From Kaistella chaponensis (GTDB taxonomy: Bacteria; Bacteroidota; Bacteroidia; Flavobacteriales; Weeksellaceae), in the NCBI RefSeq assembly GCF_900156725.1, contig NZ_FTOI01000014.1, positions 1 to 64,000 on the forward strand: a stretch of DNA of 64,000 nt, read 5' to 3'. The notes below the pieces were generated by a model. The model searched no databases and was not told where the DNA came from. It worked only from the letters and a program-made list of their open reading frames with translations. Both the position numbers and the translations under genes were made by a program. Shown in pieces: positions 36,139 through 45,718 of the stretch (the first letter of the stretch is position 1; the number at the start of each line of letters is the position of its first letter).

Positions 36139-39100
36139 ATGAATCAAGGGTTATACGAAGAATTAGTTACCAAGCTAATTACCAATAAATTAGATGACTT
36201 AGGCAAAGATAATTTTCAAATTAAGAAAATATCTATTGACAAAGCTGAAGCAGCACATTTATTATCACAACATATCGGTAAAACTATAAAACAAGCTTTT
36301 AATTTAATTAAAGGCGAAGATATTCTTGAAATACAAATTGAAATTGCCAACAAGATTATTTTATTTTTAAAGGAAGAACTGAAAAAGGAAGAATTTGAAG
36401 ATGATCTAATAGAAACGGAAGGTAAAATTTTAAAGGCAGTTTTTTCTAATGTTGATGCGCATTTTACAGATTTGGATTTGCATTTAAAAGAAATTACACC
36501 TTATACAAGATTAATACACAGTGAATTATTTACCGGAGGAAATTCTGGGACAACTTTGGAAAGTGAGTTGCGAAAAGAAATTTTATCATCGGACAAAATT
36601 GATTTGTTGGTTTCATTTATCAAATGGAAAGGAATACGAATTCTAGAGCGAGAATTAAGAGAATTTACAGAAAGAGGTGGGATACTTCGTGTGATAACAA
36701 CTACTTATATCGGTGCAACAGACGCAAAAGCAGTTGAGTTTTTATCTTCTTTAAAGAACACACAGGTAAAAGTATCTTATAATACAGGAAATGAGCGGTT
36801 GCATGCAAAAGCATATTTATTTCAGAGAAATACACGATTTCATACTGGATATATTGGCTCATCTAATTTTTCACGTTCAGCTTTGACCGACGGTTTAGAA
36901 TGGAATTTGAAGATTACGACCAAAGAAATTAGTCATATTATAGATAAGTTTAAAAAAACTTTTGAAGCTTACTGGCAAAATCCAGAATTTGAGTTGTATG
37001 ATGGAACTATTCATTCAGTTAAATTGGTTGAAGCTTTACAACAAGGAAAATTTTCAAAAGAGTATAACTTTACAACTTCATATTTTGATATAAAACCTTT
37101 TCATTATCAAAGTGAAATTTTGGAAAAATTAGAAGTTGAACGTTCAGTTCATAATCGAAATAGAAATTTAATAGTTGCAGCAACAGGAACAGGAAAAACG
37201 GTTATTTCTGCATTTGATTATAAAAATTTCCGAAATAAAAACACGTCATCAAAATTGCTTTTTGTAGCTCATCGCAAAGAGATTTTACAACAAGCAATGG
37301 CAACATTTCGTGGTGTATTAAAAGAAAATAATTTTGGTGATTTGTGGGTAGATGGAATCGAACCAAATTCGAACGAATATCTTTTTGTTTCTGTACAAAC
37401 TCTTAATAACAGATTGAAAAATTTAAAACTTTCACCCAATTACTTTGACTTTATCATTTTAGATGAAGCACATCACGGTGCAGCTTCCAGTTACAGAACA
37501 TTTTTAAATTATTTTCAGCCAAAAGTTTTACTTGGTTTAACTGCAACTCCTGAGCGAATGGACAATGAAAACATTCTTGAAGATTTTTGCAATAGAATTG
37601 CCGCAGAAATTAGGCTATCGGAAGCTTTAAACAAAAAACTATTGAGTCCTTTTCAATATTTTGGGATCACTGACAGTATTGATTTAACAAGTGTAAAATG
37701 GGAAAAAGGTAAATACGTAGCAAGCGAATTGACAAATTTATATACTAAAAATGAAGAACGAATAGGAGAAATCATTCAAGCGCTTGATAAATATACCCAT
37801 GATATCAATGATGTTCGTGCAATCGGATTTTGTGTAACCATTGAGCACGCTACTTTTATGGCTGAAAAATTTAATTTAGCAGGATTAAAAGCAGAATCTT
37901 TGACCTCCAAAAATTCCAGCGAAAGAGATAGAATTAGAGAGCTGTTTAGAAAGAAGGAATTTAATTATTTATTTGTAGTTGATATTTTTAATGAAGGTGT
38001 AGATATTCCTGAAATTGATACCGTTTTATTTTTAAGACCTACGGAAAGTTTAACGGTTTTTCTTCAACAATTGGGACGCGGATTGCGATTATCAGAAGGA
38101 AAAGATTGTTTGACCGTTTTAGATTTTGTGGGCAATTCACGACCGGAATACGACTTTGAAAGCAAGTTCAGAGGATTGATTGGAAAAACAACAACATCGG
38201 TTCAAAAAGAAATAGAAGATGATTTTCCGCATTTGCCTTTAGGATGTTCAATTGTTTTAGAGAAAAAAATGAAACAGACAATTCTTGAAAATATCAAAAA
38301 AGCAACATCATTAAACGTAAATCAGTTAATCAATAAAATTATAAACTTTCAGCATCAAACCAATTTACCTTTGACGTTAAATAGTTTCATGGAATTCAAT
38401 CATATTTCAATTGAAACAATTTACAAGAAAGATAGTTGGTCAAGATTATGCCAAAAAGCTGGCGTAATTGCTGATTTTGAAAACACAAACGAAAAGCAAA
38501 TATATTCCGCTATTACTAATAAATGGTTATCAACAAACTCGACGAGTTATTTTAATTTCATTTTAAAAATTGCAAAGAAAGGTTTCAATATTAGAATTAG
38601 TGATTATGATGAAAATCAAAAAACCATGTTGCTGATGTTGCATTACGATGTTTGGCAAAATGCAGGAGGTTTTAATTCTTTGGAGGAAAGTATAATTCAA
38701 ATGGGAAAAAATAAAACACTTGTAAAGGAGATAATTGAGGTTTTAGAAATACTAATTGACAAAGTGGATTTCAAAGAAGTTGATATTGATTTACGTTATA
38801 ATCAACCACTAAAAGTACATGCACGATACACACGAGATCAGATTTTAGCTGCTTTTAGACTAAGTACTTTCGACAGAAAATCTCCAAGCAGAGAAGGTGT
38901 TGCAGAGAATGTGGAATTAAACACAGAATTGCTTTTTATCAATTTAATTAAATCTGAAGAAAACTTTTCGCCAACAACAATGTATGATGATTATGCCATA
39001 AGCGAAACCTTATTTCATTGGCAAAGTCAAAATTCTGCACGACCAGATATTGGCAAAGGATTATCTTACATTCAACATCAAGAAACTGATAAAAAGATTT

Positions 39101-39279
39101 TACTTTTCGTAAGAGAAAAAGCAAAAGATGAGAAGGGAAATACAATGGGATATGTATTTATTGGAGAAGGAACATTTAAAGAGAATGAAGGAGAAAAACC
39201 TATGAATATTAAATGGAAGCTTAACGAACCAATGCCAAATTATCTGTGGAAAGAATCTGCTAAAATGTCTGTTGATTAA
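36139..39279 (+). CDS. PLD-like nuclease / SF2 helicase / DUF3427 protein
   Basis: A 1046-residue multidomain protein. After a helical N-terminal region (1-125) comes a phospholipase-D-like domain (about 135-290) with one HxK motif (HAKAYLF, near 221) and GSSNFSRSAL. Then an SF2 helicase: Walker A AATGTGKT (about 348-355), DEAH (near 441), TATPERMD (near 468), and motif VI QQLGRGLR (near 643). The last ~350 residues match the DUF3427 type of tail. The fusion suggests a DNA- or RNA-directed nuclease-translocase; related PLD-helicase fusions occur in antiphage defence, so defence is a plausible but unproven role. It stands alone, very A/T rich (native flanks less so), just after tRNA-Met, with no integrase or repeated att site seen. 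Confidence 0.85.
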   Translation: MNQGLYEELVTKLITNKLDDLGKDNFQIKKISIDKAEAAHLLSQHIGKTIKQAFNLIKGEDILEIQIEIANKIILFLKEELKKEEFEDDLIETEGKILKAVFSNVDAHFTDLDLHLKEITPYTRLIHSELFTGGNSGTTLESELRKEILSSDKIDLLVSFIKWKGIRILERELREFTERGGILRVITTTYIGATDAKAVEFLSSLKNTQVKVSYNTGNERLHAKAYLFQRNTRFHTGYIGSSNFSRSALTDGLEWNLKITTKEISHIIDKFKKTFEAYWQNPEFELYDGTIHSVKLVEALQQGKFSKEYNFTTSYFDIKPFHYQSEILEKLEVERSVHNRNRNLIVAATGTGKTVISAFDYKNFRNKNTSSKLLFVAHRKEILQQAMATFRGVLKENNFGDLWVDGIEPNSNEYLFVSVQTLNNRLKNLKLSPNYFDFIILDEAHHGAASSYRTFLNYFQPKVLLGLTATPERMDNENILEDFCNRIAAEIRLSEALNKKLLSPFQYFGITDSIDLTSVKWEKGKYVASELTNLYTKNEERIGEIIQALDKYTHDINDVRAIGFCVTIEHATFMAEKFNLAGLKAESLTSKNSSERDRIRELFRKKEFNYLFVVDIFNEGVDIPEIDTVLFLRPTESLTVFLQQLGRGLRLSEGKDCLTVLDFVGNSRPEYDFESKFRGLIGKTTTSVQKEIEDDFPHLPLGCSIVLEKKMKQTILENIKKATSLNVNQLINKIINFQHQTNLPLTLNSFMEFNHISIETIYKKDSWSRLCQKAGVIADFENTNEKQIYSAITNKWLSTNSTSYFNFILKIAKKGFNIRISDYDENQKTMLLMLHYDVWQNAGGFNSLEESIIQMGKNKTLVKEIIEVLEILIDKVDFKEVDIDLRYNQPLKVHARYTRDQILAAFRLSTFDRKSPSREGVAENVELNTELLFINLIKSEENFSPTTMYDDYAISETLFHWQSQNSARPDIGKGLSYIQHQETDKKILLFVREKAKDEKGNTMGYVFIGEGTFKENEGEKPMNIKWKLNEPMPNYLWKESAKMSVD

Positions 39280-39312
39280 TTATTACAGCGTTATTTATTA
39301 AAAAATTTCCCA

Positions 39313-39320
39313 TAATTTTG
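39313..39320 (+). promoter_or_regulatory. Candidate -7 element of the acidic-protein gene
   Basis: TAATTTTG matches TAnnTTTG 20 bases upstream of the ATG. No good -33 box was seen. Confidence 0.45.
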
Positions 39321-39340
39321 CCCTCTAATTTTTATTAATA

Positions 39341-40183
39341 ATGATTGACAAAAACTTCTACCTCGAAAACCTTTCTGCTTTTGATATTCTTATAGAAGAT
39401 GAGGACCGCAAACAGGCGGAAACGCTTATTTTTCGGGTGTTCAGTATTTTGCAGCGCGATAAAATCTGGTTGCGCGACATGGCGACAGAAGAAGAGATCT
39501 TTGAAGAAGAGGTAGAACTTTTGGAAGAAGTGGAAGAGGAACTTCAAGAACTCGATCAAAAATATAATTTTGGTTTCGAAGCTTTTTATCGACGCGTCCA
39601 ACTCGAGTTGAAAAAGATACAATCCAAGTCGGATCTCAATGTGGATGTCGCAGAAAATTTTGCAGAAGACGATGATTTTGAAGACGAAGATCTTGATTTT
39701 ATGGAGGAAGAAAACGATGAGGATCCCGATCTTTACGAGGAAGAGGAGGAAGATGATTTGGAGGACGACGACGATTTTTACGACGAAAATGAAGACGATG
39801 CTTTAAGTCATATTTCGGATGAAGAACTGGATCAGATCACCGATTATATTTTGGAAAGTGCGAAAACCCGTTTTGATTATTCGGAATTTTTAGAGGAATT
39901 TCCACAGGTTGATGAATTGTTTGTGGAAGAAAATGTCCTTTTTCCCATCATTGCCGGAAAAGCCCATGAAGAAACAGATTACGAGATCGCCGCAAAAATG
40001 AATGCTGCTTTCTTAATTTCCGGATTTCAAATGTCCATCGAGGATCTGCAGGAAATGATCGAAAAGAAAGGCCATGAATTGGGTCTGGAAATTTTAGCGT
40101 TTGGAATTGCCGCCGATTCTTTGCAACAAGGCGCAAATCCTGCAGAAGTGCTTCAGCAGATTTCCCAGTTATTAAAATCCTAA
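39341..40183 (+). CDS. Highly acidic protein of unknown function
   Basis: A 280-residue soluble protein. The N-terminal third (about 1-100) is helical and Glu-rich; residues about 107-165 are almost only Asp and Glu with scattered Phe, Tyr and Leu; the C-terminal part (about 165-280) is a helical domain of normal composition (EEFPQVDELFVEENVLFPII, LGLEILAFGIAADSL). I do not recognise the family. The acidic block could mimic nucleic acid, bind metal ions or act as a chaperone-like tail. It has its own promoter-like element. Confidence 0.75.
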   Translation: MIDKNFYLENLSAFDILIEDEDRKQAETLIFRVFSILQRDKIWLRDMATEEEIFEEEVELLEEVEEELQELDQKYNFGFEAFYRRVQLELKKIQSKSDLNVDVAENFAEDDDFEDEDLDFMEEENDEDPDLYEEEEEDDLEDDDDFYDENEDDALSHISDEELDQITDYILESAKTRFDYSEFLEEFPQVDELFVEENVLFPIIAGKAHEETDYEIAAKMNAAFLISGFQMSIEDLQEMIEKKGHELGLEILAFGIAADSLQQGANPAEVLQQISQLLKS

Positions 40184-40295
40184 TTTTTGAAGGGTGAAAT
40201 TTCTTTCTAGAAATCAATGTTGAATCCCTTTTTTTGATTGAAAGCATCAAATCTGATCATAGGTAATTCTCAATTATTAGCTACAAGCGATTTCG

Positions 40296-40303
40296 TAAAT
40301 TTG
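40296..40303 (+). promoter_or_regulatory. Candidate -7 element of the SDR gene
   Basis: TAAATTTG matches TAnnTTTG, 22 bases upstream of the chosen ATG at 40325. Its position supports that start over the longer frame beginning at 40238. Confidence 0.5.
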
Positions 40304-40324
40304 CAGCATCAAAAAATAATTGAA

Positions 40325-41038
40325 ATGAATTTAAAAGGAAAAAATGCGATCGTTACCGGTGGTGGAAGAGGTCTCGGTAAAGCCGTAGCTTTACTATTGG
40401 CGAAAGAAGGAGTGAATATCGGAATTACCGGGCGAAATGAAGAAAACTTAAAGTCAACGGTTGACGAATTGAAAGGTTTAGGTGTTCAGGCTTTTTATTC
40501 AATATTCAGTATGGATGAAGAAACTGCCGTTCAAAACGGAATAGCGAATCTGGCAAAAGATTTGGGCGGAATTGATATTCTCATTAATAATGCAGGAATT
40601 GGAGATTTTGGAAGTATTGCAGAAATGCCGTCTGAAACCTGGGAACAGGTAATCAAGACCAATCTTTTTGGGGTGTATTATGCAGCCAAAGCGGTTTATC
40701 CGTTCCTGAAAGAAAAGGGAGAAGGCGATGTGGTGAATGTTGCTTCTACAGCTGGATTAAAAGGCGGACCGAACATGTCTGCTTACGCCGCTTCTAAAGC
40801 AGCAGTCGTTTCTTTGTCTCAGTCGATGATGGCAGAATGGCGAAAAGAAAATATCCGCGTGATCACTTTGACACCGAGTACCATTGCTTCAGATATGTCG
40901 ATTCAGGGTGGATTAACGGACGGAAATCCAGAATCCGTTTTACAGCCGGAAGATTTCGCAGAATGGGTTCGTGATATTTTGAAAATGAACCGTAGAGCTT
41001 TAATTGCGAATGGTTCCATCTTTTCTACCAATCCTTAA
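40325..41038 (+). CDS. Short-chain dehydrogenase/reductase (3-oxoacyl reductase-like)
   Basis: A 237-residue Rossmann enzyme. The cofactor motif TGGGRGLGKA (about 12-21), NNAGIG (about 88-93), and the catalytic Ser (NVASTAG) with YAASK are present. It resembles FabG-like/YgfF-type reductases; the substrate is not readable. The ATG at 40325 (MNLKGKNAIVTGGG) is the family-like start. A strong hairpin follows the stop. Confidence 0.88.
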   Translation: MNLKGKNAIVTGGGRGLGKAVALLLAKEGVNIGITGRNEENLKSTVDELKGLGVQAFYSIFSMDEETAVQNGIANLAKDLGGIDILINNAGIGDFGSIAEMPSETWEQVIKTNLFGVYYAAKAVYPFLKEKGEGDVVNVASTAGLKGGPNMSAYAASKAAVVSLSQSMMAEWRKENIRVITLTPSTIASDMSIQGGLTDGNPESVLQPEDFAEWVRDILKMNRRALIANGSIFSTNP

Positions 41039-41113
41039 GTCAAAAAAATAAGTAAATATGCTAATTTTATGAAGTGTTCATTTGAAAATTAGCTGAATAT
41101 CAAAAATTCTAAT

Positions 41114-41150
41114 AAAAAAAGGGATCCATTTTTAGTGGAATCCCTTTTTT
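41114..41150. terminator. Terminator, probably bidirectional
   Basis: AAAAAAGGGATCCA and TGGAATCCCTTTTTT form a stem of about 14 bp with one bulge, flanked by A and T runs on both sides. It ends the SDR transcript on the plus strand. Confidence 0.85.
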
Positions 41151-41335
41151 ATGATCAAATAATGGCGGATTTTTTCTGTTAATAATTTAAAAGTAAGTGT
41201 TTTACTTGCTTTTTTTCTGGGATTAAAGCAGATTTTTTATCTCACTTCTATTAAAAATTCCTTTTCTCATTAATGTATCATTTCAACTTTTCAACAATGA
41301 TTTAAAAATGATTTTCCGGCTATTCTTTTAAAAAA
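41151..41335. other. Intergenic space between the SDR terminator and tex
   Basis: A/T-rich sequence with no reading frame, hairpin or promoter that I could support. It separates two convergent genes. Confidence 0.5.
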
Positions 41336-43474
41336 CTATAAAATCATACTCAGCTGAATCCTTTTTCTCTCCTCGTCCACTTCGGTCACTTTCACCTGAA
41401 CGTGTTGATGCAGTTTCACCACTTCATTCACATCGCTCACAAAACCTTCTTTCAACTGGGAAATATGAACCAACCCACTTTCTTTAATTCCGACATCGAC
41501 GAAACAGCCGAAAGCCGTGATGTTATTCACAATTCCGGGAAGAATCATGCCTGTTCTTACATTTTTAATGGATTTTACGGTGGGATCAAATTCAAAAATT
41601 TTGGCGGCTTTTCTTGGATCTAAACCAGGTTTTTCAAGTTCTTTCAAAATATCTTTGATGCCCAAAATCCCAATGGTTTCCGTCACGTATTTTTCTGGAT
41701 CAACAGTCTGAATTTTTTCTTTATTGGCGATGAGGTCGGTCGTTTTTAAACCCAAATCTTTCGCCATTTTCTCCACGATCGAATACGCTTCCGGATGAAC
41801 CGCCGAATGATCGAGCGGATTTTTGGCATTCGTAATTCTGATAAAAGCTGCGGCTTGTTGATAGGCTTTTTCGCCCAACCTCGGAACTTTTTTCAATTGT
41901 TTCCGATCTTCAAAAGCACCATTTTCTGTGCGGTAATTCACGATGTTTTCTGCCATTTTTTCCCCGATTCCGGAAAAATAACTAAGCAGAGATTTACTCG
42001 CCGTATTCAAATTAATTCCGACCGAATTCACACATTTCATGACCGTAGAATCGAGTTCATTTTTCAATTGGGTTTGATCGACGTCGTGTTGATATTGACC
42101 AACTCCGATGGATTTCGCATCAATTTTCACGAGTTCTGCTAAAGGATCTGATAATCTTCTACCAATCGAAATCGCACCACGAACCGTGACATCAAAACTT
42201 GGAAATTCATCCCGCGCAATTTTACTCGCCGAATAAACAGATGCTCCGGCTTCTGAAACCACAAAAACCTGCGGCGGTTTATCGAATGCAATTTTTTTAA
42301 TGAAAAATTCAGTTTCCCTACTTGCGGTTCCGTTTCCAATCGAAATCGCTTCAATGTTGAAGGAATTGACCAACGATCGAATTTTCTTCATCGCCATTCC
42401 CGAATCTCCCGAAAGCGTTCGGGATTGTGGAGCATGTGGATAAATGGTTTCGTTATGAAGTAAATCTCCCTTTTCATCGAGGCAAACGACTTTACAGCCA
42501 CTTTTAAATCCGGGATCGATGGCCAAAATTCTTTTTTCTCCCAAAGGTGAATCGAGGAGGAGTTGGCGCAGATTTTCCGAAAATATTTCTATGGCTTTTT
42601 GATCCGCTTTTTCTTTGGCTTCCTGTAATGTTTCATTTGAAATTGCAGGTTCCAATAAGCGTTTGTAACTGTCTTTGATGGCGATTTCTATTTGATCAGC
42701 GCACTCATTATTCGATTTAATAATCGCATTTTCTATTAATTCTAAAGCTTCCTTGTTGTCAATTTCAATTTTGGTTTTTACAAAGCCTTCCGTTTCTGCG
42801 CGAAGCATCGCCAGTAAACGGTGCGACGGAATTCTGTTCAAACTTTCTTCCCATTCGAAATACTGCTTGAATTTCTGTGCCGCTTCTTCTTCCAGTTTTG
42901 ATTTCACCATTTTGGACGTGATCATCGCTTTTCGCTGAAAAAGTCGGCGCAGATTTTTCCGCACGTACCCATTTTCATTGATCCATTCTGCCATAATGTC
43001 GCGCGCTCCTTGCAAAGCTTCTTCTTCGGTCGCCACGTTTTCATTTAAATATCTGGTTGCCAAAGTTTCGAGATTATTCGAATTCTGACTCATTATAATT
43101 TTCGCCAAAGGTTCCAAACCTTTTTCTTTTGCCGCATCGGCTTTTGTTTTTCGTTTTTTCTTGAAGGGTAAATATAGATCTTCGAGTTCCTGCACGTCAA
43201 AACTTTCCTCGATTCTTCTTTTTAGATCGGGATTCAGCGCATTTTGTTCTTCAATCGATTTTGAAATGCTGTCTTTCCGCTTGATGATTTCTTCAAACTG
43301 TCTGTTGAGTTTAAAGATATTTTCAATTTGCACTTCATCCAGATTTCCGGTCATGTCTTTTCGATAGCGCGAAATAAAGGGAATGGTGCAGTCTTCAGAC
43401 AAAAGTTTCAGGGTGGATCTGATGTTGTTGTCAGGTAATGAAAGGGATTTTTTAATATAGTCAATGGAATTCAT
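41336..43474 (-). CDS. tex: Tex-family RNA-binding transcription accessory protein
   Basis: A 712-residue Tex protein. N-terminal helical HTH-like part (1-200), YqgF/RNase-H-like domain (about 310-440, RILAIDPGFKSGCKVVCLDE), helix-hairpin-helix pair (about 490-560, NLNTASKSLLSYFSGIGEKM), and C-terminal S1 domain (about 638-710, GMILPGIVNNITAFGCFVDV). Length and order are normal. Tex binds nucleic acid and influences transcription or RNA turnover. Monocistronic. Confidence 0.95.
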   Translation of the reverse strand: MNSIDYIKKSLSLPDNNIRSTLKLLSEDCTIPFISRYRKDMTGNLDEVQIENIFKLNRQFEEIIKRKDSISKSIEEQNALNPDLKRRIEESFDVQELEDLYLPFKKKRKTKADAAKEKGLEPLAKIIMSQNSNNLETLATRYLNENVATEEEALQGARDIMAEWINENGYVRKNLRRLFQRKAMITSKMVKSKLEEEAAQKFKQYFEWEESLNRIPSHRLLAMLRAETEGFVKTKIEIDNKEALELIENAIIKSNNECADQIEIAIKDSYKRLLEPAISNETLQEAKEKADQKAIEIFSENLRQLLLDSPLGEKRILAIDPGFKSGCKVVCLDEKGDLLHNETIYPHAPQSRTLSGDSGMAMKKIRSLVNSFNIEAISIGNGTASRETEFFIKKIAFDKPPQVFVVSEAGASVYSASKIARDEFPSFDVTVRGAISIGRRLSDPLAELVKIDAKSIGVGQYQHDVDQTQLKNELDSTVMKCVNSVGINLNTASKSLLSYFSGIGEKMAENIVNYRTENGAFEDRKQLKKVPRLGEKAYQQAAAFIRITNAKNPLDHSAVHPEAYSIVEKMAKDLGLKTTDLIANKEKIQTVDPEKYVTETIGILGIKDILKELEKPGLDPRKAAKIFEFDPTVKSIKNVRTGMILPGIVNNITAFGCFVDVGIKESGLVHISQLKEGFVSDVNEVVKLHQHVQVKVTEVDEERKRIQLSMIL

Positions 43475-43617
43475 GCGTGATCTTTAGAAGCGCTAAAATA
43501 AGAAGTTTTAAAGGAACTTAAAGCTATTCATTCTTTGAATTTAAAGTGCTTTTCATCCTATTCTTGCTATTTTTTTGGATCCTTCAAAATTTTTAAAATG
43601 CATCAATAGAAAAAATA

Positions 43618-43631
43618 AATGAACGTTCATT
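43618..43631 (+). promoter_or_regulatory. TetR-type operator, perfect palindrome
   Basis: AATGAACGTTCATT is a 14-bp perfect palindrome of the ATGAACGTTCAT kind often bound by TetR-family repressors. It lies 12 bases upstream of a TAnnTTTG -7 box, covering the region where the -33 contacts would be, and precedes an operon whose second gene is a TetR repressor. Confidence 0.8.
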
Positions 43632-43643
43632 CTTTTTTGGTCT

Positions 43644-43651
43644 TATCTTTG
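43644..43651 (+). promoter_or_regulatory. -7 promoter element of the DoxX-TetR operon
   Basis: TATCTTTG matches TAnnTTTG exactly, 25 bases before the first ATG. The palindromic operator immediately upstream should block polymerase access when occupied. Confidence 0.65.
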
Positions 43652-43676
43652 CAGCTCACCAAACAAGTAAAAAACT

Positions 43677-44069
43677 ATGAAAGTAATATTTTGGGTCATC
43701 ACCAGCATTTTGTTAGCAGTATTAATGTTGGTTTCCGGCATTTATCATTTTTGGAACCCCGGATTTTATCTTCCGATCGTGCCGAAATATTTACCTTTTT
43801 CTTTAGCGACTGTTTATCTGTCGGGAATTGTTGAAATTCTTTTGGGTATCGTTACGCTATTTTTAAATCAAAAATACACGAAGTATGGACTTTTCGGAAT
43901 TTTCCTTTTAATGGTCATTTTCCTGCCGATTCATATTGAAGATGCGTTAAAGGACCAACCTGTAATTGGAAGTCAGACCGCAGCATATATAAGATTGGTC
44001 TTTCAGTTTTTATTGATCTGGTTGTCCTGGAAATCGTATCAGTTTACTTCGCTTGCCAAATCAATTTGA
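43677..44069 (+). CDS. DoxX-like membrane protein
   Basis: A 130-residue integral membrane protein with four hydrophobic helices (about 3-22, 42-60, 68-85 and 100-120), the MauE/DoxX-type layout. Motifs such as SGIYHFWNPGFYLPIVP fit the DoxX-like group often linked to thiol or electrophile stress. It is the first gene of a five-gene operon with a TetR regulator and three redox or aldehyde-handling enzymes, and lies 1 base before the TetR start. Confidence 0.8.
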   Translation: MKVIFWVITSILLAVLMLVSGIYHFWNPGFYLPIVPKYLPFSLATVYLSGIVEILLGIVTLFLNQKYTKYGLFGIFLLMVIFLPIHIEDALKDQPVIGSQTAAYIRLVFQFLLIWLSWKSYQFTSLAKSI

Positions 44070-44070
44070 A

Positions 44071-44655
44071 ATGGAGAAAAAAGAAAAAATTACAAATAAG
44101 AGATCTGCGCTTCTCAATGCGACGCTGACTTTGGTGAACAATCATGGTTTCCACAATGCACCAATGTCTAAGATTGCAAACCTTGCAGGAGTTGCACCCG
44201 CGACGATTTATCTTTATTTCGAAAACAAACAGGATCTCGTTAACAAATTATATCTGGAAGTAAAAGAAGATTTCAGCACCGCAGCTTTTGAAGGGTACAG
44301 TGAAAATCTTTCGGTTAAAGATGGTTTTGAAATCATCTGGTTCAATATCGCAAACTACAAATTAAATCAGATCAAAGAATCTAATTTTTTAGCGCAGTGC
44401 GACAACAGTCCGATGATTGAAGAAGCCATTAGAATAGAAGGTTTGAAACATTTGCAGCCTTTGCTTGATCTTTGGTCAAGAGGAAAGAAAGAAGGCGTGA
44501 TCAAACCGCTTTCTGACTATGTTTTGTATGCTTTCACGGTTTATCCGCTGTCTTTTTTACAAGGAATGCAGGAAAGAGGAATTTACACTTTGGATGAAGC
44601 TGGAAAAGTGGAGAGTTTCACTGCAACCTGGAACGCCATTAAAACAGAAAAGTAA
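44071..44655 (+). CDS. TetR/AcrR family transcriptional regulator
   Basis: A 194-residue repressor. The helix-turn-helix MSKIANLAGVAPATIYLYFE (about 32-51) is canonical. The ATG at 44071 is chosen because the longer frame begins at a TTG inside the upstream gene. Given the perfect palindrome at the operon promoter, it most likely represses its own operon, with a reactive aldehyde or quinone as a possible inducer (inference). Confidence 0.92.
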   Translation: MEKKEKITNKRSALLNATLTLVNNHGFHNAPMSKIANLAGVAPATIYLYFENKQDLVNKLYLEVKEDFSTAAFEGYSENLSVKDGFEIIWFNIANYKLNQIKESNFLAQCDNSPMIEEAIRIEGLKHLQPLLDLWSRGKKEGVIKPLSDYVLYAFTVYPLSFLQGMQERGIYTLDEAGKVESFTATWNAIKTEK

Positions 44656-44705
44656 ACAGTTTTTTACTGATCATTAATTTTTTAAATCAATAAAAATATC
44701 GCATA

Positions 44706-45701
44706 ATGAATAAAACAATCATACTAAACAGTCGTCCGATTGGGAAACCTCAACTTTCCGATTTTAAATTGGTAGAAGAAGAAATGCCGAAGATTACAGA
44801 AGGAGAAATTCTTTTAAAAGCAAAATTCGTGTCTGTAGATCCTTATTTGCGTGGAAGAATGAGCGATGCAAAATCCTACGTTCCGCCTTTTGAACTCCAA
44901 AAATTAATGGGTTCCGGACTTGTTGCAGAAGTGACAGAATCTCAAAATGAAAAATTTAAAGTTGGCGATTTCGTTTCGGGTGCTTTGAACTGGAAGGAAT
45001 TTCAGGTTTCAACCGGAGAAAATCTTTTAAAAATCGACGATTCGGTTGCGCCACTTTCCAATTATCTCGGCGTTTTGGGAATGACGGGTTTAACCGCTTA
45101 TTTCGGACTTACAGAAATTGGAAAACCTCAAAAAGGCGAAACGATCGTTGTTTCCGGCGCAGCAGGTGCGGTCGGAAGTATTGTTGGTCAAATTGGAAAA
45201 ATTATGGGTTGTCGCGTCGTAGGAATTGCGGGAAGTGATGAAAAAGTGGATTTGCTAAAATCTAAAATTGGTTTCGATGAAGCCATTAATTATAACACGA
45301 CCGAAGACATGACCAACGCAATCGCAGAAGCTTGTCCGAATGGAGTCGATGTCTATTTCGATAACGTCGGTGGTGAAATTTCAGATGCAGTTCATGCCAA
45401 TATCAACCGATTGGGAAGAGTGATCAACTGTGGAGCGATTTCCGCTTACAATGACACCTCCGTTTTGACCGGACCGCGTGTTGAATATTTTCTCATTAAG
45501 AAAAGTGCATTGATGCAGGGATTTATCGTGAGCAATTATGCAGAAAAGTTTCCGGAAGGAATCAAACATTTATCGAAATGGCTTTCTGAGGGAAAATTAA
45601 CCTCTACTGAAACCATTGTAGAAGGTTTTGAAAATATTCCACAAGCGTTTATCGACCTTTTCGACGGTAAAAATAATGGAAAAATGATCGTAAAAATATA
45701 A
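44706..45701 (+). CDS. NADP-dependent oxidoreductase, zinc-free MDR family (CurA/PTGR-like)
   Basis: A 331-residue alkenal/one reductase-like protein. The family signature VDPYLRGRM (about 46-54) and the NADPH-binding loop GAAGAVGSIVGQIGKIMGC (about 155-173) are clear; zinc ligands of classical alcohol dehydrogenases are absent. Relatives reduce the double bond of alpha,beta-unsaturated aldehydes and ketones, which fits the neighbouring aldehyde-handling genes. Confidence 0.9.
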   Translation: MNKTIILNSRPIGKPQLSDFKLVEEEMPKITEGEILLKAKFVSVDPYLRGRMSDAKSYVPPFELQKLMGSGLVAEVTESQNEKFKVGDFVSGALNWKEFQVSTGENLLKIDDSVAPLSNYLGVLGMTGLTAYFGLTEIGKPQKGETIVVSGAAGAVGSIVGQIGKIMGCRVVGIAGSDEKVDLLKSKIGFDEAINYNTTEDMTNAIAEACPNGVDVYFDNVGGEISDAVHANINRLGRVINCGAISAYNDTSVLTGPRVEYFLIKKSALMQGFIVSNYAEKFPEGIKHLSKWLSEGKLTSTETIVEGFENIPQAFIDLFDGKNNGKMIVKI

Positions 45702-45718
45702 ACAGTTAATTTAAAAAG

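Noticed and set aside
36019-39340. Genomic island with att sites at tRNA-Met
   Set aside because: The tRNA 3' end (AAGCTGGGCCAC) is not repeated downstream of the helicase gene, and no integrase is present.
40238-40324. N-terminal extension of the SDR enzyme
   Set aside because: It covers the -7 element; the family start is the internal ATG at 40325.
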